A DNA stretch of 64,000 nucleotides. It comes from UBA647 sp964400545 (GTDB taxonomy: Bacteria > Acidobacteriota > Aminicenantia > UBA2199). The notes under the pieces are model-generated. The model was not told the origin of the DNA. It made no database searches and was given only the letters and a program-made list of their open reading frames with translations. Positions 1 to 9,470 of the stretch are shown here, piece by piece. Both the position numbers and the translations under genes were made by a program. Within the stretch, counting starts at the first letter, position 1. Each line of letters starts with the position of its first letter. The DNA is taken from assembly GCA_964400545.1 (NCBI GenBank), contig CAYNUG010000001.1:1-64000 (forward strand). Direction: 5' to 3'.

Positions 1-2
1 TA

Positions 3-2894
3 TTAGAAGTTAACTCTGAAACCGAACTGGAAAACTCCTGGGTTCAGAATTCTAAGAGGCTCATTAAAGTTAGTAGCCTTATAGTTTGTTTCAACAAGCA
101 GTGTCGTACTATTGTTGGTTACGTTATAACCATCAATGAAGAATGTTGCTGTAACTGTATCTGAAACCTTAAATGTTTTCTCAAGTCCGAGTGAAACCAT
201 CCAAAATGACGGAAGTCTATCATCTCCGAATTTAAGACCTGACTTGTACATATTTGTCCAACCAAGTCCCATTCCTCTTTTTGTTCTTTCATGGAATGGA
301 AGAACATAACCTTCTCTTGCCTGGAAAACACCTGTTACACTGATTCCCCAAGGAAGTTGATAGAGTCCTGAAAACTTGAACTGCCATCTGGCATTAACAT
401 AAACTCCGGAGAGTCCTGATCCGCCTGATGCCGGTGCTCTTACACCACCATTGAAATAATCAAAGTTTGTAAGATCGCCTTCATTAAATTCTGACTTATC
501 ATAATGTGTTGTCCAATCTGCATATGTGAACGATGCATCCAACATCCATTTGTTGGAAAGCTTTTTCGAGAAGATAGCCTGAAGGGCCATATATTCATAA
601 TAGGATGAGCTGGAATAGTTTGTGTAATATGTGTAAATGGGTTTAGCATATCTGTTATAGATAGGAGCTGTCGTACCATCCTCGAATGTATATGTACCTG
701 CATAATAGTTTGACGGACTATCAAGTGTTCCGTCTGCGAAGAGACCTATGCCATTTTCAAGATTGTGATTCTTTTTGTAAAAACCAGTGATCCCGATTGC
801 AATGTCATCTCCAAGTGCCTTCTCAAATGATACTGAAAGCTCATCAAGAAGAGGTGAGTTGAAGTTAGCATCCGTTTTATTCTTCAGCCAACCTGTTGCA
901 GGATCAACGGCATCTGCATTTGTCCAGTAGTAGAAGTTAGAGAGTTCTGTATAGTTAATCATGTTATCATGATTAGCATCAGACCAATATACATCTGCTT
1001 CTCTGTAAGGCATAAATCTGGAAGTCAGATTATTACCACTCTGTCCACCATATCTTGCAACTGACATTTTCACAACGTTCTTACCATTACCACCGATGTC
1101 ATATGTGAATGACAATCTGGGTGAAATAACAGTATATTCCTGAGGTGATTTGCCCTTGGAAACGGTCATTGGTCCAAGAATATTTGAGTATAAAGCTTCA
1201 CCATGATGCGGGCTTCCTGGTTCATACCAAGTGAATCCCTGCTGGTCCTGACCATTGAGCTGTCCGCTCTCTTTGTCATATCTGACTCCGAGATTAACAG
1301 TAAGTTTACCGAATGTTGCGGTATCTGATGCATAAAATGAAACTCTTTCGAAATCTGCATTGTAAAATGCATTAGGAATCAACCATGCGCCCCAAGATAA
1401 TGGATTACCGGGTCCGCCATAAGCTTCACCAAGATAGAATGCTATCCTTTCATTAGGATAGAATGTCTGTGATGTTGTTGTTCCCTGATAATAGTCAACA
1501 CCAAATCTGATCTCATGATCTCCACCCATAAGTCCTTCTGCGAAGTAGTTACCGTTAAGTGACACATTGAGAGTGTTCCTGTCAGTGATATAATGATAAA
1601 GAGCTCCTTTATATTCTCTGGGAGCGAGATAGAATTGCCATTCATTACCTGCGTTGATGTTATCAGCATTAATATCTGCACCACGCGGGTCAAGAATAAA
1701 TCCACCGTTTGTATAAGCAAACTTGGCTGTTAACATAAGATTGCCCAGTACCTGCTGCAATGATCCTGTATAAACCCAACCCGGACCATCCTGGTCAAGC
1801 AAACTTCCTGCATCCTGCTGCGCTCTCGAAAGAACTGTTCTTCCCCATTTCTTCTTGGCATCATGTGAAAGATGAAAATCACCGGATGTATTACCAGCCT
1901 GGAAATTCAACTTTGCATAAGCAGAAACCAACCATGTGGAATCTTCATCTCCAACAAGTGTTCTTGCATGGATATCCTGGATTGCATATGATCCGAAGAA
2001 CCATAATTTATCCTTTACGATAGGTCCACCAAAATTAACACCATACTGATACAATCTGTTGATTCCGGGTGAAACCCAACCCTGATCCTCGTAATAAGAA
2101 GGAACATCCTGATCCATTTCCCATGCTGCGTCTTCTACATATAAATGGAAGTCTCCACCATATCTGTTTCCTGCTCTCTTTGAAACGAAGTTCAACTGAA
2201 CACCACCGGTCTGTGCTGTAATATCATTGTTACCCAATGTGATCTGAAGTTCCTCATATGAGTTAATGTTCAGATATGCGGGGGCAGCTCCGATTGCAGA
2301 CGGGTCTGTGATGTTTGCGCCATCAACATTCCATGTCGTATCATCATTTGATGCACCATGACCATAGAATGATGACTGCTGGCCTGACTCAGCTCCACCA
2401 ACATCTTCTCTGTCGAGCATCATGCCGGGAACCAAGTTCATTATTGTCCAAGGGTTCCTTGCAGTAGGAAGTGATTCGATCATTTCCTTTGATACGTTGA
2501 CTGAAACTGTTGTCTTCCTTGTGTCAACTGTGCTGGCTTTACCTTTAACTTCAATAACTTCTTTTAACTTTGTCGTTTCCATCTGTACGTTAAATGTCTT
2601 GTCCTTACCAACATACAGTCTGATCCCTTTCTGAATTACCGTCTTGAACCCTTCGAGTTCAAACTTTAATTCAATGTCTCCCGGAGGAATGTTAAGGAAT
2701 CTAAAATTTCCCTGTTCGGATGTAACTGTAACTCTTTTACCGATAACTTCACCGGTCAGTGTTACTGCTACTCCGGGGATTGCTGATCCATCAGGCAATA
2801 CTACGGTTCCGTAGATGTCCGATGATGCTCCCTGTGCGAATGACAGTCCACTAAGAACTGCAATTGCTACGAGCAGTGTGAATAACTTTTTCAT
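3..2894 (-). CDS. TonB-dependent outer-membrane receptor with N-terminal carboxypeptidase-regulatory domain
   Basis: 963 aa counted from ATG 2892-2894, which follows a strong AAGGAGG-type ribosome binding site; an in-frame ATG further upstream lacks one. Residues 1-20 form a Sec signal peptide (MKK, then a hydrophobic stretch ending SFA). Residues about 25-110 look like a CarboxypepD_reg beta-sandwich (DIYGTVVLPDGSAIPGVAVT). About 115-240 is the plug, with SVNVSKEMIESLPTARNP. The rest is a long Tyr/Trp/Asn-rich barrel ending in ...FRVNF, the terminal Phe used for barrel insertion. Family knowledge: energised import of a large substrate across the outer membrane, in the OmpA-like/Acidobacteria receptor style. 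The substrate cannot be read from the sequence. It is divergent from the M16 protease gene. The stop codon lies at the very edge of the window, so downstream partners are not visible. Confidence 0.9.
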   Translation of the reverse strand: MKKLFTLLVAIAVLSGLSFAQGASSDIYGTVVLPDGSAIPGVAVTLTGEVIGKRVTVTSEQGNFRFLNIPPGDIELKFELEGFKTVIQKGIRLYVGKDKTFNVQMETTKLKEVIEVKGKASTVDTRKTTVSVNVSKEMIESLPTARNPWTIMNLVPGMMLDREDVGGAESGQQSSFYGHGASNDDTTWNVDGANITDPSAIGAAPAYLNINSYEELQITLGNNDITAQTGGVQLNFVSKRAGNRYGGDFHLYVEDAAWEMDQDVPSYYEDQGWVSPGINRLYQYGVNFGGPIVKDKLWFFGSYAIQDIHARTLVGDEDSTWLVSAYAKLNFQAGNTSGDFHLSHDAKKKWGRTVLSRAQQDAGSLLDQDGPGWVYTGSLQQVLGNLMLTAKFAYTNGGFILDPRGADINADNINAGNEWQFYLAPREYKGALYHYITDRNTLNVSLNGNYFAEGLMGGDHEIRFGVDYYQGTTTSQTFYPNERIAFYLGEAYGGPGNPLSWGAWLIPNAFYNADFERVSFYASDTATFGKLTVNLGVRYDKESGQLNGQDQQGFTWYEPGSPHHGEALYSNILGPMTVSKGKSPQEYTVISPRLSFTYDIGGNGKNVVKMSVARYGGQSGNNLTSRFMPYREADVYWSDANHDNMINYTELSNFYYWTNADAVDPATGWLKNKTDANFNSPLLDELSVSFEKALGDDIAIGITGFYKKNHNLENGIGLFADGTLDSPSNYYAGTYTFEDGTTAPIYNRYAKPIYTYYTNYSSSSYYEYMALQAIFSKKLSNKWMLDASFTYADWTTHYDKSEFNEGDLTNFDYFNGGVRAPASGGSGLSGVYVNARWQFKFSGLYQLPWGISVTGVFQAREGYVLPFHERTKRGMGLGWTNMYKSGLKFGDDRLPSFWMVSLGLEKTFKVSDTVTATFFIDGYNVTNNSTTLLVETNYKATNFNEPLRILNPGVFQFGFRVNF

Positions 2895-3133
2895 ATAAAC
2901 CTCCTTTAAGTTTATGGACATATAAGTAGCAAAAATGATACCAAGTTTATATAACACCTATATATTTGAATAAAATCTATTTTCAGCATTATTAATCCAA
3001 TAATTTGGACACATTCTGCAATAAGATGAATAAAGATGCACAGTTTGGAATGTTCTTATACAATTTTACATTATTTCTGAAAGGAATACTGGCCTTCAGT
3101 GAAAAACCTGATCCCTATTCAATTTGTTAAAAT

Positions 3134-3162
3134 TTGAAATTGTTGCTTAATTAATGTAGAAT
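3134..3162 (+). promoter_or_regulatory. sigma70-type promoter for the M16 protease gene
   Basis: TTGAAA (3134-3139), 17-nt spacer, TAGAAT (3157-3162). The start codon follows 24 nt later behind an AGGAGG ribosome binding site at 3177-3182. Both hexamers match 5 of 6 consensus bases. Confidence 0.65.
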
Positions 3163-3186
3163 ATTTTTCTATCTCCAGGAGGAAAT

Positions 3187-5766
3187 ATGAACACAAAAGT
3201 AATAAAAGTACTATTGACCATATTAGCATTATTTGCAGCAGCTCTTATAGGAAGCGAAATAACACCACTACCAAAGGGAGTTTCGATCTACCGCCTCGAT
3301 AACGGGATGGAAGTATTATTAATAAAGAATCCAGGCCTTCCAATGACAGGTGCCAATATGGTCGTCAAAGTCGGCTCTGCGTATGAAACTTTTGCATCAA
3401 GTGGAATGAGCCATATGCTCGAGCATCTCCTTTTCAATGGAACAAGTTCCAGAACACAAAAAGAATTGTATGACGATACAGACAGCATCGGAGGATACAA
3501 CAATGCAAATACATCCAACTATTTTACCAATTATATGATGGTGACTCCTTCAGAGAATTTTGAAAAAGGACTTGAGATCCAGGCGGATATGTTGTTCAAC
3601 TCTATTCTCCCCAGGAAAAAATTCAAAAAAGAGAAGGGTATAGTTCTGGAGGAGATATCCAAGAGTCTGGCAGAACCGGACGAACAGCTGAATAGAAATT
3701 TGATCTCGATAATCTTCAAAGGACATGCTCTCTCTTTGCCCACGCTCGGGACATACTCTACAATCAAATCCATGAGCAGAGATGACGTCTATAAATTCTA
3801 TAAGAACAATTATGTCCCCAACAACATGATCCTGAGTATCGTTGGTGATTTTAATACAAAAGAAATGATGGGCGTTGTCAACAGGATCTACGGAAATCAG
3901 AAAACTTCAAATGTGATCAGACCTGACTACAGTGAGTTAAAGACAGGTTTTAATATTCCTTCAAAAAGAGAAGATGCCACCGGGACTTTTAACAGGTCTT
4001 ATAACGGCAAAGATACCGTCTTACAGAAATTTTTCATGATAAATAAAAAACTGGGGCCGGCATATATTAAACTTATTGAAATATCCTTACGAAAGGAAAC
4101 CAGGAAGATAAATTTACTTTTAAGAAAAAAATATCCCGACCTGGTAGGAAAAGCGAATCTTACTCTTCATGCAACTCCCGTAAAAAATTTCATTGAAGCA
4201 AAAGTAACTTTGAAGAAGAGCAACAAGCTCGATCAGATATCAGGTGATATAGGATCCTTTATGAGTTCTGTTGATCTTACACTGGATGAAACTTCGACCA
4301 GAACGGAAATGCTGAAATCCAGGACAGACTTCCTTAAGAACATCGAAAAACCTCATATGTTTGGGATCTTCAATGCTTACTATTTAGCTGTAAACGGGAT
4401 AGAACCGGTACTTTCTTCATATATGGGATACAGCTTCCGATCCATTTCCAAAGATCTGAGAAATATCAAATTAACATCATCTGCGATCACTTTGATCCAG
4501 AATCCACTACCCGGGAATATTAAAGACAAGGTTGGAACAGGCTCGAGAACAAAATTATTTTACAATTCTGAGAAAGGCAAATCCCTGATAATCACAAATA
4601 ATGGAGGATCAAACCTTCTTGCAATCCATTATTTGTTCAAACATAAAGCAATGTACGAATCTCAATTCGGGAAAGATATAGCAAAAATACTTCACCAATG
4701 TTTCGGCAACAGACTCAAATCTGAAGAAATTATGAAAAAAACAGCCCCTTTCGGACTTACCTACAAAGTTAATGATAACCCTTTCTTCCCGATGGATGAC
4801 ATTTATATGCATCCCGATTTTGGATATATCAGGGTGGAAGGGTTGGCAGATGATGTCCCGGCTGTGATCGGGATCCATAATTCAGAACTATTTGATTTCA
4901 AACCATCAGAGGCTGAATTTAATAAAGCTCTCGCAGAAGTGAATAGAATGTTCTCTCCGATGATGATGCGGGGAAATATTGCAAAAAAGATCTTCGATAA
5001 AGAATATAACTCACAATTATTTGTTGAAAATAAATACAAACCGGGAAATAGGAAGATCACTTATGACAATTTGATAAAATTTTCTGAAAAATATTTCAGA
5101 CCGGAAAACATGATAATCTCAGTTTCATCTCCGGAAAAAATTGAAACAATAGATAAATTGTTCAGTAAATCCTTTACAGGAAACAATAATAATGAACCAG
5201 ATGCATGGGACAAGGAATTCAAGATGAGGGATAAACCTGTAAAAATAGAAAAGGACGGCAAGGGGAAAAGATCCTATCTCTTCTGGGGTTTCACTAAAAA
5301 ATTCGATCCTGAAGATGAAGTTGCTCTCAAAGCCTTATCTCTTTACATGTCCGATACCATTGTTTTTGATATCCGAGAGAAGAGAGGGATGGCATACAGA
5401 ATGAGCGCAGGGATAAAGATTAAAAATGGGAAAGCCATATTCTTTATAAATATGGGGACACGCACAAAAAATGTTGATAAGATAGTTCCCGAATTTCCGG
5501 GGTTCTTCAATACAAAGAATATCAACAAACTGACCGAAAAAGAATTGAACAAACTGGTCAATATGTATCTCGGCAGAATGAAATTCAGGAGACTCTCCAG
5601 CATAAACAGAGCATACTATTTCGCACACTCACTTTATTTTCACAAGGACATCAACAGCGATTCCAAATTCTTTTCAAAATTGAAAAAGATCACAGTGGAA
5701 GATATAAAAAAAGTCGCAAAAAAATATATGGTTGCCAAAAATCCTATTTCTATAATTATCCGGTAA
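3187..5766 (+). CDS. Secreted M16 (insulinase/pitrilysin-type) zinc metalloprotease
   Basis: 859 aa with a Sec signal peptide (about 1-22). The inverted zinc motif HMLEH is at residues 76-80 and the third ligand is probably Glu156 in GIVLEEI, the spacing normal for M16. A second, catalytically empty M16-like half fills the C-terminus, with the RxxxxRGxAY-like signature REKRGMAYRM. Such periplasmic enzymes degrade peptides or process exported proteins. AGGAGG lies 4 nt upstream of the ATG. It is divergent from the TonB receptor and its last codons overlap the convergent pyrF by 11 bp. The protein is unusually Lys-rich compared with better-studied members. The substrate is unknown. Confidence 0.88.
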   Translation: MNTKVIKVLLTILALFAAALIGSEITPLPKGVSIYRLDNGMEVLLIKNPGLPMTGANMVVKVGSAYETFASSGMSHMLEHLLFNGTSSRTQKELYDDTDSIGGYNNANTSNYFTNYMMVTPSENFEKGLEIQADMLFNSILPRKKFKKEKGIVLEEISKSLAEPDEQLNRNLISIIFKGHALSLPTLGTYSTIKSMSRDDVYKFYKNNYVPNNMILSIVGDFNTKEMMGVVNRIYGNQKTSNVIRPDYSELKTGFNIPSKREDATGTFNRSYNGKDTVLQKFFMINKKLGPAYIKLIEISLRKETRKINLLLRKKYPDLVGKANLTLHATPVKNFIEAKVTLKKSNKLDQISGDIGSFMSSVDLTLDETSTRTEMLKSRTDFLKNIEKPHMFGIFNAYYLAVNGIEPVLSSYMGYSFRSISKDLRNIKLTSSAITLIQNPLPGNIKDKVGTGSRTKLFYNSEKGKSLIITNNGGSNLLAIHYLFKHKAMYESQFGKDIAKILHQCFGNRLKSEEIMKKTAPFGLTYKVNDNPFFPMDDIYMHPDFGYIRVEGLADDVPAVIGIHNSELFDFKPSEAEFNKALAEVNRMFSPMMMRGNIAKKIFDKEYNSQLFVENKYKPGNRKITYDNLIKFSEKYFRPENMIISVSSPEKIETIDKLFSKSFTGNNNNEPDAWDKEFKMRDKPVKIEKDGKGKRSYLFWGFTKKFDPEDEVALKALSLYMSDTIVFDIREKRGMAYRMSAGIKIKNGKAIFFINMGTRTKNVDKIVPEFPGFFNTKNINKLTEKELNKLVNMYLGRMKFRRLSSINRAYYFAHSLYFHKDINSDSKFFSKLKKITVEDIKKVAKKYMVAKNPISIIIR

Positions 5767-6442
5767 TTTCGTTCAGGATGACGGTGAAGGCTCCCCTGGG
5801 ATCCTTACTGGCGGTGATGGGTCGGCCGATAACAAGATAATCTGCTCCGGCCTCAACTGCCATTTTTGGAGTGAAGACCCTTTTCTGATCCCCCTTTGCT
5901 GCCCAGTGAGGTCTGATACCCGGAGTCACCAATTTTATTCTTTCCCCCAGTTTTTCCTTTAATATTTTTATTTCTAGTGGAGAACACACAAATGAATCAA
6001 GCCCCGAATCGAGCCCCAATCTGCAGAGTTTTAGCACAGCTTCTTCCGTTCCGTCATTAATGCCGGTCTCTGCAAGATCTTCATCCGAAAAAGAGGTGAG
6101 GACAGAGACTCCCAGTACTTTCATATCTGCAGAATCTTCAGCTGCAAGCACTGCTTTTTTTATCATATCCCTCCCTCCACTCAAATGGATCGAAATAAAT
6201 CGCGGGTCATACATTAGTGAAGATTTGACAGCCCAGAAAACTGTATTAGGTATGTCTTTGAATTTGAGGTCCAGGAAAACATTTTTTTTCTTCTCTTTAA
6301 GCAACTTCATGATCTTGGATCCATATTTCATAAATGCCTGCAGCCCCACTTTATAAAAAACAGCCTCATTTAAGGTCTCAACAAAAGACTTTGCAACTTC
6401 AAACCTGTCAAAATCAAGAGCAACAATTATTCTTTCTCTCAT
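5756..6442 (-). CDS. pyrF: Orotidine-5'-phosphate decarboxylase
   Basis: 228 aa, full family length. It converts OMP to UMP, the last step of de novo UMP synthesis. The catalytic Asp-Lys-Asp array is visible as FLDLKFKDIPNT (D58, K60, D63). Lys31 sits at the end of the second strand, and the phosphate-binding VTPGIRP and LVIGRPIT motifs are near the C-terminus. Its ATG overlaps the pyrD stop codon (ATGA), which implies translational coupling in a pyrK-pyrD-pyrF operon. It converges with, and overlaps by 11 bp, the M16 protease gene. Confidence 0.95.
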   Translation of the reverse strand: MRERIIVALDFDRFEVAKSFVETLNEAVFYKVGLQAFMKYGSKIMKLLKEKKKNVFLDLKFKDIPNTVFWAVKSSLMYDPRFISIHLSGGRDMIKKAVLAAEDSADMKVLGVSVLTSFSDEDLAETGINDGTEEAVLKLCRLGLDSGLDSFVCSPLEIKILKEKLGERIKLVTPGIRPHWAAKGDQKRVFTPKMAVEAGADYLVIGRPITASKDPRGAFTVILNEITG

Positions 6443-7350
6443 ATCTTCAGGCCTCCTCTTATTTCCTCAAGACTTTTGATCTTAAGTTGATCCATCAATT
6501 CCATAGTTTCATTTATGATCCGGACAGATCCGGTAGGTTCTACAATATTAACGGTTCCCGTCTGAACAGCTGCAGCCCCTGCAAGAATGAACTCAAGTAC
6601 ATCTCTCCCTGTCATTATCCCCCCTATCCCAATAACAGGAATATCAACAGCATTAGCGACCTCCCATACGATCTTCAGCGCAAGAGGCTTGATGGCAGGC
6701 CCGGATAATCCTGCAAAAAAGTTCTTGAATACAGGTCTCCTCTTTTCTATGTCAAGAGCAAGCCCGAGAAAAGTATTGACAACAGAAATCGCATCCGCAC
6801 CCGCCTCTTCAGCCGAACCCGCAATAGCGGCAATATCTGAAACATTAGGTGAAAGTTTTACGATCAGTGGTTTTTTTGTATTTTCCTTCACAAGTTTGAC
6901 CACCCTACCGGTGTCATGTGGGCTCTGTGCAGGACAGCTGCCTCCCTCCCTCACATTCGGGCAGGAAATATTCAACTCCAACATTGCAACTTCTTCCATA
7001 TCATCAAAGATACTGGCAACTGCAAGATATTCTTCATCAGAACCGCCACAAACATTAACGATGATCGGAGTAGATGTTTTCAAAGCCACATCTTTGATGA
7101 TCGTGGTAAGACCTTCGGCACCTGGTCCGGCCAGACCTATCGAGTTAAGAAGACCGGAATAGGTTTCCCTTATCCGTGGAGGATCATTACCTTCCCTCTC
7201 TTCCAGATAAACCCCCTTCATCACAAATGCGCCGAGAAGATCAAGATCGAAGAACCGGAGAAATTCGCCACCGTATCCAAATGTACCCGATGCTGGTATA
7301 ACAGGATTTTTCAGTTTTATAAATCCAAGATCTGCAGTCAGGTCAGCCAT
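6439..7350 (-). CDS. pyrD: Dihydroorotate dehydrogenase, class 1B catalytic subunit
   Basis: 303 aa TIM-barrel flavoprotein that oxidises dihydroorotate to orotate. The active-site Cys is C130 in NISCPNVREGG, the Cys-type base of class 1 enzymes. KLSPNV, SVVNTF and the C-terminal FMN-phosphate motifs GIGGI and AAAVQTGT are present. The neighbouring pyrK overlaps it by 13 bp, which makes this the NAD-dependent PyrD(B)-PyrK heterotetramer rather than the quinone-linked class 2 enzyme. An extra Cys follows in GGSCPAQSP, where many family members have GGxxFG. Its functional meaning is unclear. Confidence 0.95.
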   Translation of the reverse strand: MADLTADLGFIKLKNPVIPASGTFGYGGEFLRFFDLDLLGAFVMKGVYLEEREGNDPPRIRETYSGLLNSIGLAGPGAEGLTTIIKDVALKTSTPIIVNVCGGSDEEYLAVASIFDDMEEVAMLELNISCPNVREGGSCPAQSPHDTGRVVKLVKENTKKPLIVKLSPNVSDIAAIAGSAEEAGADAISVVNTFLGLALDIEKRRPVFKNFFAGLSGPAIKPLALKIVWEVANAVDIPVIGIGGIMTGRDVLEFILAGAAAVQTGTVNIVEPTGSVRIINETMELMDQLKIKSLEEIRGGLKI

Positions 7351-8108
7351 TCAATATCCTCCATCCTGAATACAGGCCCATCTGTACAAACCTTCTTGTA
7401 TTTTCCGTCACTGCCCTTCACGGCACAGCTGTGGCATACTCCGAAACCGCATCCCATATAGGCCTCCAGAGAGACAAAATTCCGGATATCGAGAGATCCG
7501 ATTTCTTTATTCAATGATCTGAGCATTCCTTCAGGACCACAGGAAAAAGTAACGCTAATCCTGTTCCTTTCAACTATATTTTTTATATCAGTAGTAACAA
7601 TTCCTTTTTTATATCCGGAGCCGTCATCTGTATAGAAAATCGTTTCTGTTAAAGGAAATCTTTCTATTTCTCCTGTGAAATTAAGATCGGATCCAGATCC
7701 GGCCCCATAGATCAATGAAACATTGTTCGACTCCGAATACCTTTCAAGTGCAAAATAAAGAGGAGCTATCCCTCTCCCTCCACCTATTAAAAGCAGATTT
7801 TCTCCTTCATATCCGGGAAAAGTATTGCCGAGGGGACCGATAGCCATCACTTTATCACCCTCCCTTTTTAATGCCATGAGATTACTTCCCCTTCCAACTA
7901 CCTCATAGTAAATATAAAAATAGGGGGGATCAGTCTTGAATATTCCGAAAGGTCTCTTTAAAAGAGGATCGTGCCCTCCTGAAACAGCAACCATTACAAA
8001 ATTTCCGGGTTCACTGTTTTTTGATATATATTCCGATTCTATCTTCATAAGATAATATTTTCCCCGGACAACAGTGTTGGAGGCTATCCTGCATTCTTCT
8101 TCTATCAT
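7338..8108 (-). CDS. pyrK: Dihydroorotate dehydrogenase electron-transfer subunit
   Basis: 256 aa. It has an N-terminal FAD-binding beta-barrel (KRPFGI), a ferredoxin-reductase-like NAD domain (LLIGGGRGIAPL) and a C-terminal [2Fe-2S] site with Cys220, Cys225, Cys228 and Cys241 (CGFGVCHSC ... C). It moves electrons from PyrD's FMN to NAD+. First gene of the pyrK-pyrD-pyrF operon. No Shine-Dalgarno precedes the ATG; a promoter whose -10 box ends 6 nt before the start suggests a leaderless mRNA. Confidence 0.94.
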   Translation of the reverse strand: MIEEECRIASNTVVRGKYYLMKIESEYISKNSEPGNFVMVAVSGGHDPLLKRPFGIFKTDPPYFYIYYEVVGRGSNLMALKREGDKVMAIGPLGNTFPGYEGENLLLIGGGRGIAPLYFALERYSESNNVSLIYGAGSGSDLNFTGEIERFPLTETIFYTDDGSGYKKGIVTTDIKNIVERNRISVTFSCGPEGMLRSLNKEIGSLDIRNFVSLEAYMGCGFGVCHSCAVKGSDGKYKKVCTDGPVFRMEDIEWLT

Positions 8109-8114
8109 ACTCGA

Positions 8115-8143
8115 ATTATCCCATTGTGCAGGTCGAAAGTAAA
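8115..8143 (-). promoter_or_regulatory. Candidate leaderless promoter of the pyrKDF operon
   Basis: On the minus strand: TTTACT (8143-8138), 17-nt spacer, GATAAT (8120-8115), then 6 nt to the pyrK ATG (8108). Transcription would start at or next to the ATG. No ribosome binding site is visible. Confidence 0.5.
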
Positions 8144-8153
8144 CCCGGATAGA

Positions 8154-8182
8154 TTGTAATAAAAACCGTATTTCATTAAAAT
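8154..8182 (+). promoter_or_regulatory. Candidate promoter of the M29 aminopeptidase gene
   Basis: TTGTAA (8154-8159), 17-nt spacer, TAAAAT (8177-8182). It would give a leader of about 80 nt. A 9-bp inverted repeat (AAAAACCGT at 8161-8169, ACGGTTTTT at 8233-8241) spans the spacer and the leader. Confidence 0.45.
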
Positions 8183-8269
8183 ATCACAGATACATCAAAA
8201 TGAAAAAAATTAATACTAAAGTGAATGAAGTGACGGTTTTTCTAAATAAGGTAAAAATCAGGAGACAGA

Positions 8270-9466
8270 ATGAAAACGAAAATTAAAAGAAAAGATCTTG
8301 AAAAGTGGGCTGACTTTATTCTTGACCACTCACTGGGTGGCATAACACCAGAAGATGTTGTTATGATCAAAGGAGAACATATAACCTGGCCTCTTATATC
8401 TGTTCTGCAGGATAAGGTTTTCAAGGCCGGTGGAATCGCTGATGTGAATATTGTGGCCCCGGATAACAACAGAGGTCAGGTATGGGGTGCTTCAATTACA
8501 AAGTACGGCTCTGTCGAACAGATTGGCCGAATCCCCATCTGGCACAAAATAAGATATGAGTTAATGACAAAATATATTGAGATCCTCGGATCTGAATCAC
8601 CAGACCTCTTTGCAAATCTACCGGAACAAACTTCAGCAGAACTAAACAGAGCCGATCTCCCGTTCAGAAAAACACGTCTCTCGAAGAACTGGATCCTTAC
8701 ATTGTTCCCGACCAAAGCATTTGCGGATATGGAAGATATGTCACTTGAGGAGTACACCGGGATAGTTGTCGGCGCATCAGTTACAGATCCTGCATTTCTT
8801 GAAGAAGTAGAAGAACCGATCCACAATATTCTTGATCGTACAAACAAATTGAGGATCGAAACAGAAGACCCATCATCTTTGGAAATTCTTAAGTTAGAGA
8901 TGGATATTTCAGGAAGAAATGTCATAAAATGCACAGGGCTTAGAAATTTTCCTGATGGAGAGGTCTTTACAAGCCCTGATGCCAATTCAGTTGAAGGCGA
9001 AATATTTGTTGATCTTCCGGTTTATTACAACGGGGTTACTATTCAGGGGATCTATTTGAAATTCGAGAATGGTGTGATAACAAAATATAATTCCAATCAA
9101 GGATTTGAAACTCTCAGAAAAATCATTGAGACTGACGAAGGTTCTCACAGACTCGGAGAAGTTGCACTCGGGATGAACAGCGGATTGAGGAAAGCTCTTA
9201 AGCACCCGTTGTTCGTCGAAAAAGTAGGAGGTACACTCCATATTGCGATAGGGGACTCTTATCCTGAATGTTTTGTGAATGACCCCGGAGCTCCGAAGAA
9301 TCATGCAAAACTTGAGATCTTCTACATGGAGGGAAAAGCAAACAGGTCTTCCCAACATGTGGATATCGTAACAGATTTCAGACCAGGAGGATCGGGCAGA
9401 GCAGTCTGGCTCGATGACACACGGTTAGAGGTAAAAAATAATATATGGATAGTTCCCGAAGAATAG
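8270..9466 (+). CDS. M29-family metallo-aminopeptidase
   Basis: 398 aa, typical length for the AmpS/PepS/aminopeptidase T family. The co-catalytic metal site is recognisable: E231 in FPDGEVFTSP, E297 in GEVALG, H324 in LHIAIGDSYPE, Y331, and H363/D365 in QHVDIV. It removes N-terminal residues from peptides in the cytoplasm; no signal peptide is present. AGGAGA precedes the ATG. It stands alone, divergent from pyrK and convergent with recO (4 bp apart). Confidence 0.92.
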   Translation: MKTKIKRKDLEKWADFILDHSLGGITPEDVVMIKGEHITWPLISVLQDKVFKAGGIADVNIVAPDNNRGQVWGASITKYGSVEQIGRIPIWHKIRYELMTKYIEILGSESPDLFANLPEQTSAELNRADLPFRKTRLSKNWILTLFPTKAFADMEDMSLEEYTGIVVGASVTDPAFLEEVEEPIHNILDRTNKLRIETEDPSSLEILKLEMDISGRNVIKCTGLRNFPDGEVFTSPDANSVEGEIFVDLPVYYNGVTIQGIYLKFENGVITKYNSNQGFETLRKIIETDEGSHRLGEVALGMNSGLRKALKHPLFVEKVGGTLHIAIGDSYPECFVNDPGAPKNHAKLEIFYMEGKANRSSQHVDIVTDFRPGGSGRAVWLDDTRLEVKNNIWIVPEE

Positions 9467-9470
9467 ATCA

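Noticed and set aside
6587..7162. 191-aa plus-strand frame opposite pyrD
   Set aside because: It is a shadow of the conserved pyrD coding sequence with Ser/Pro-rich low-complexity composition.
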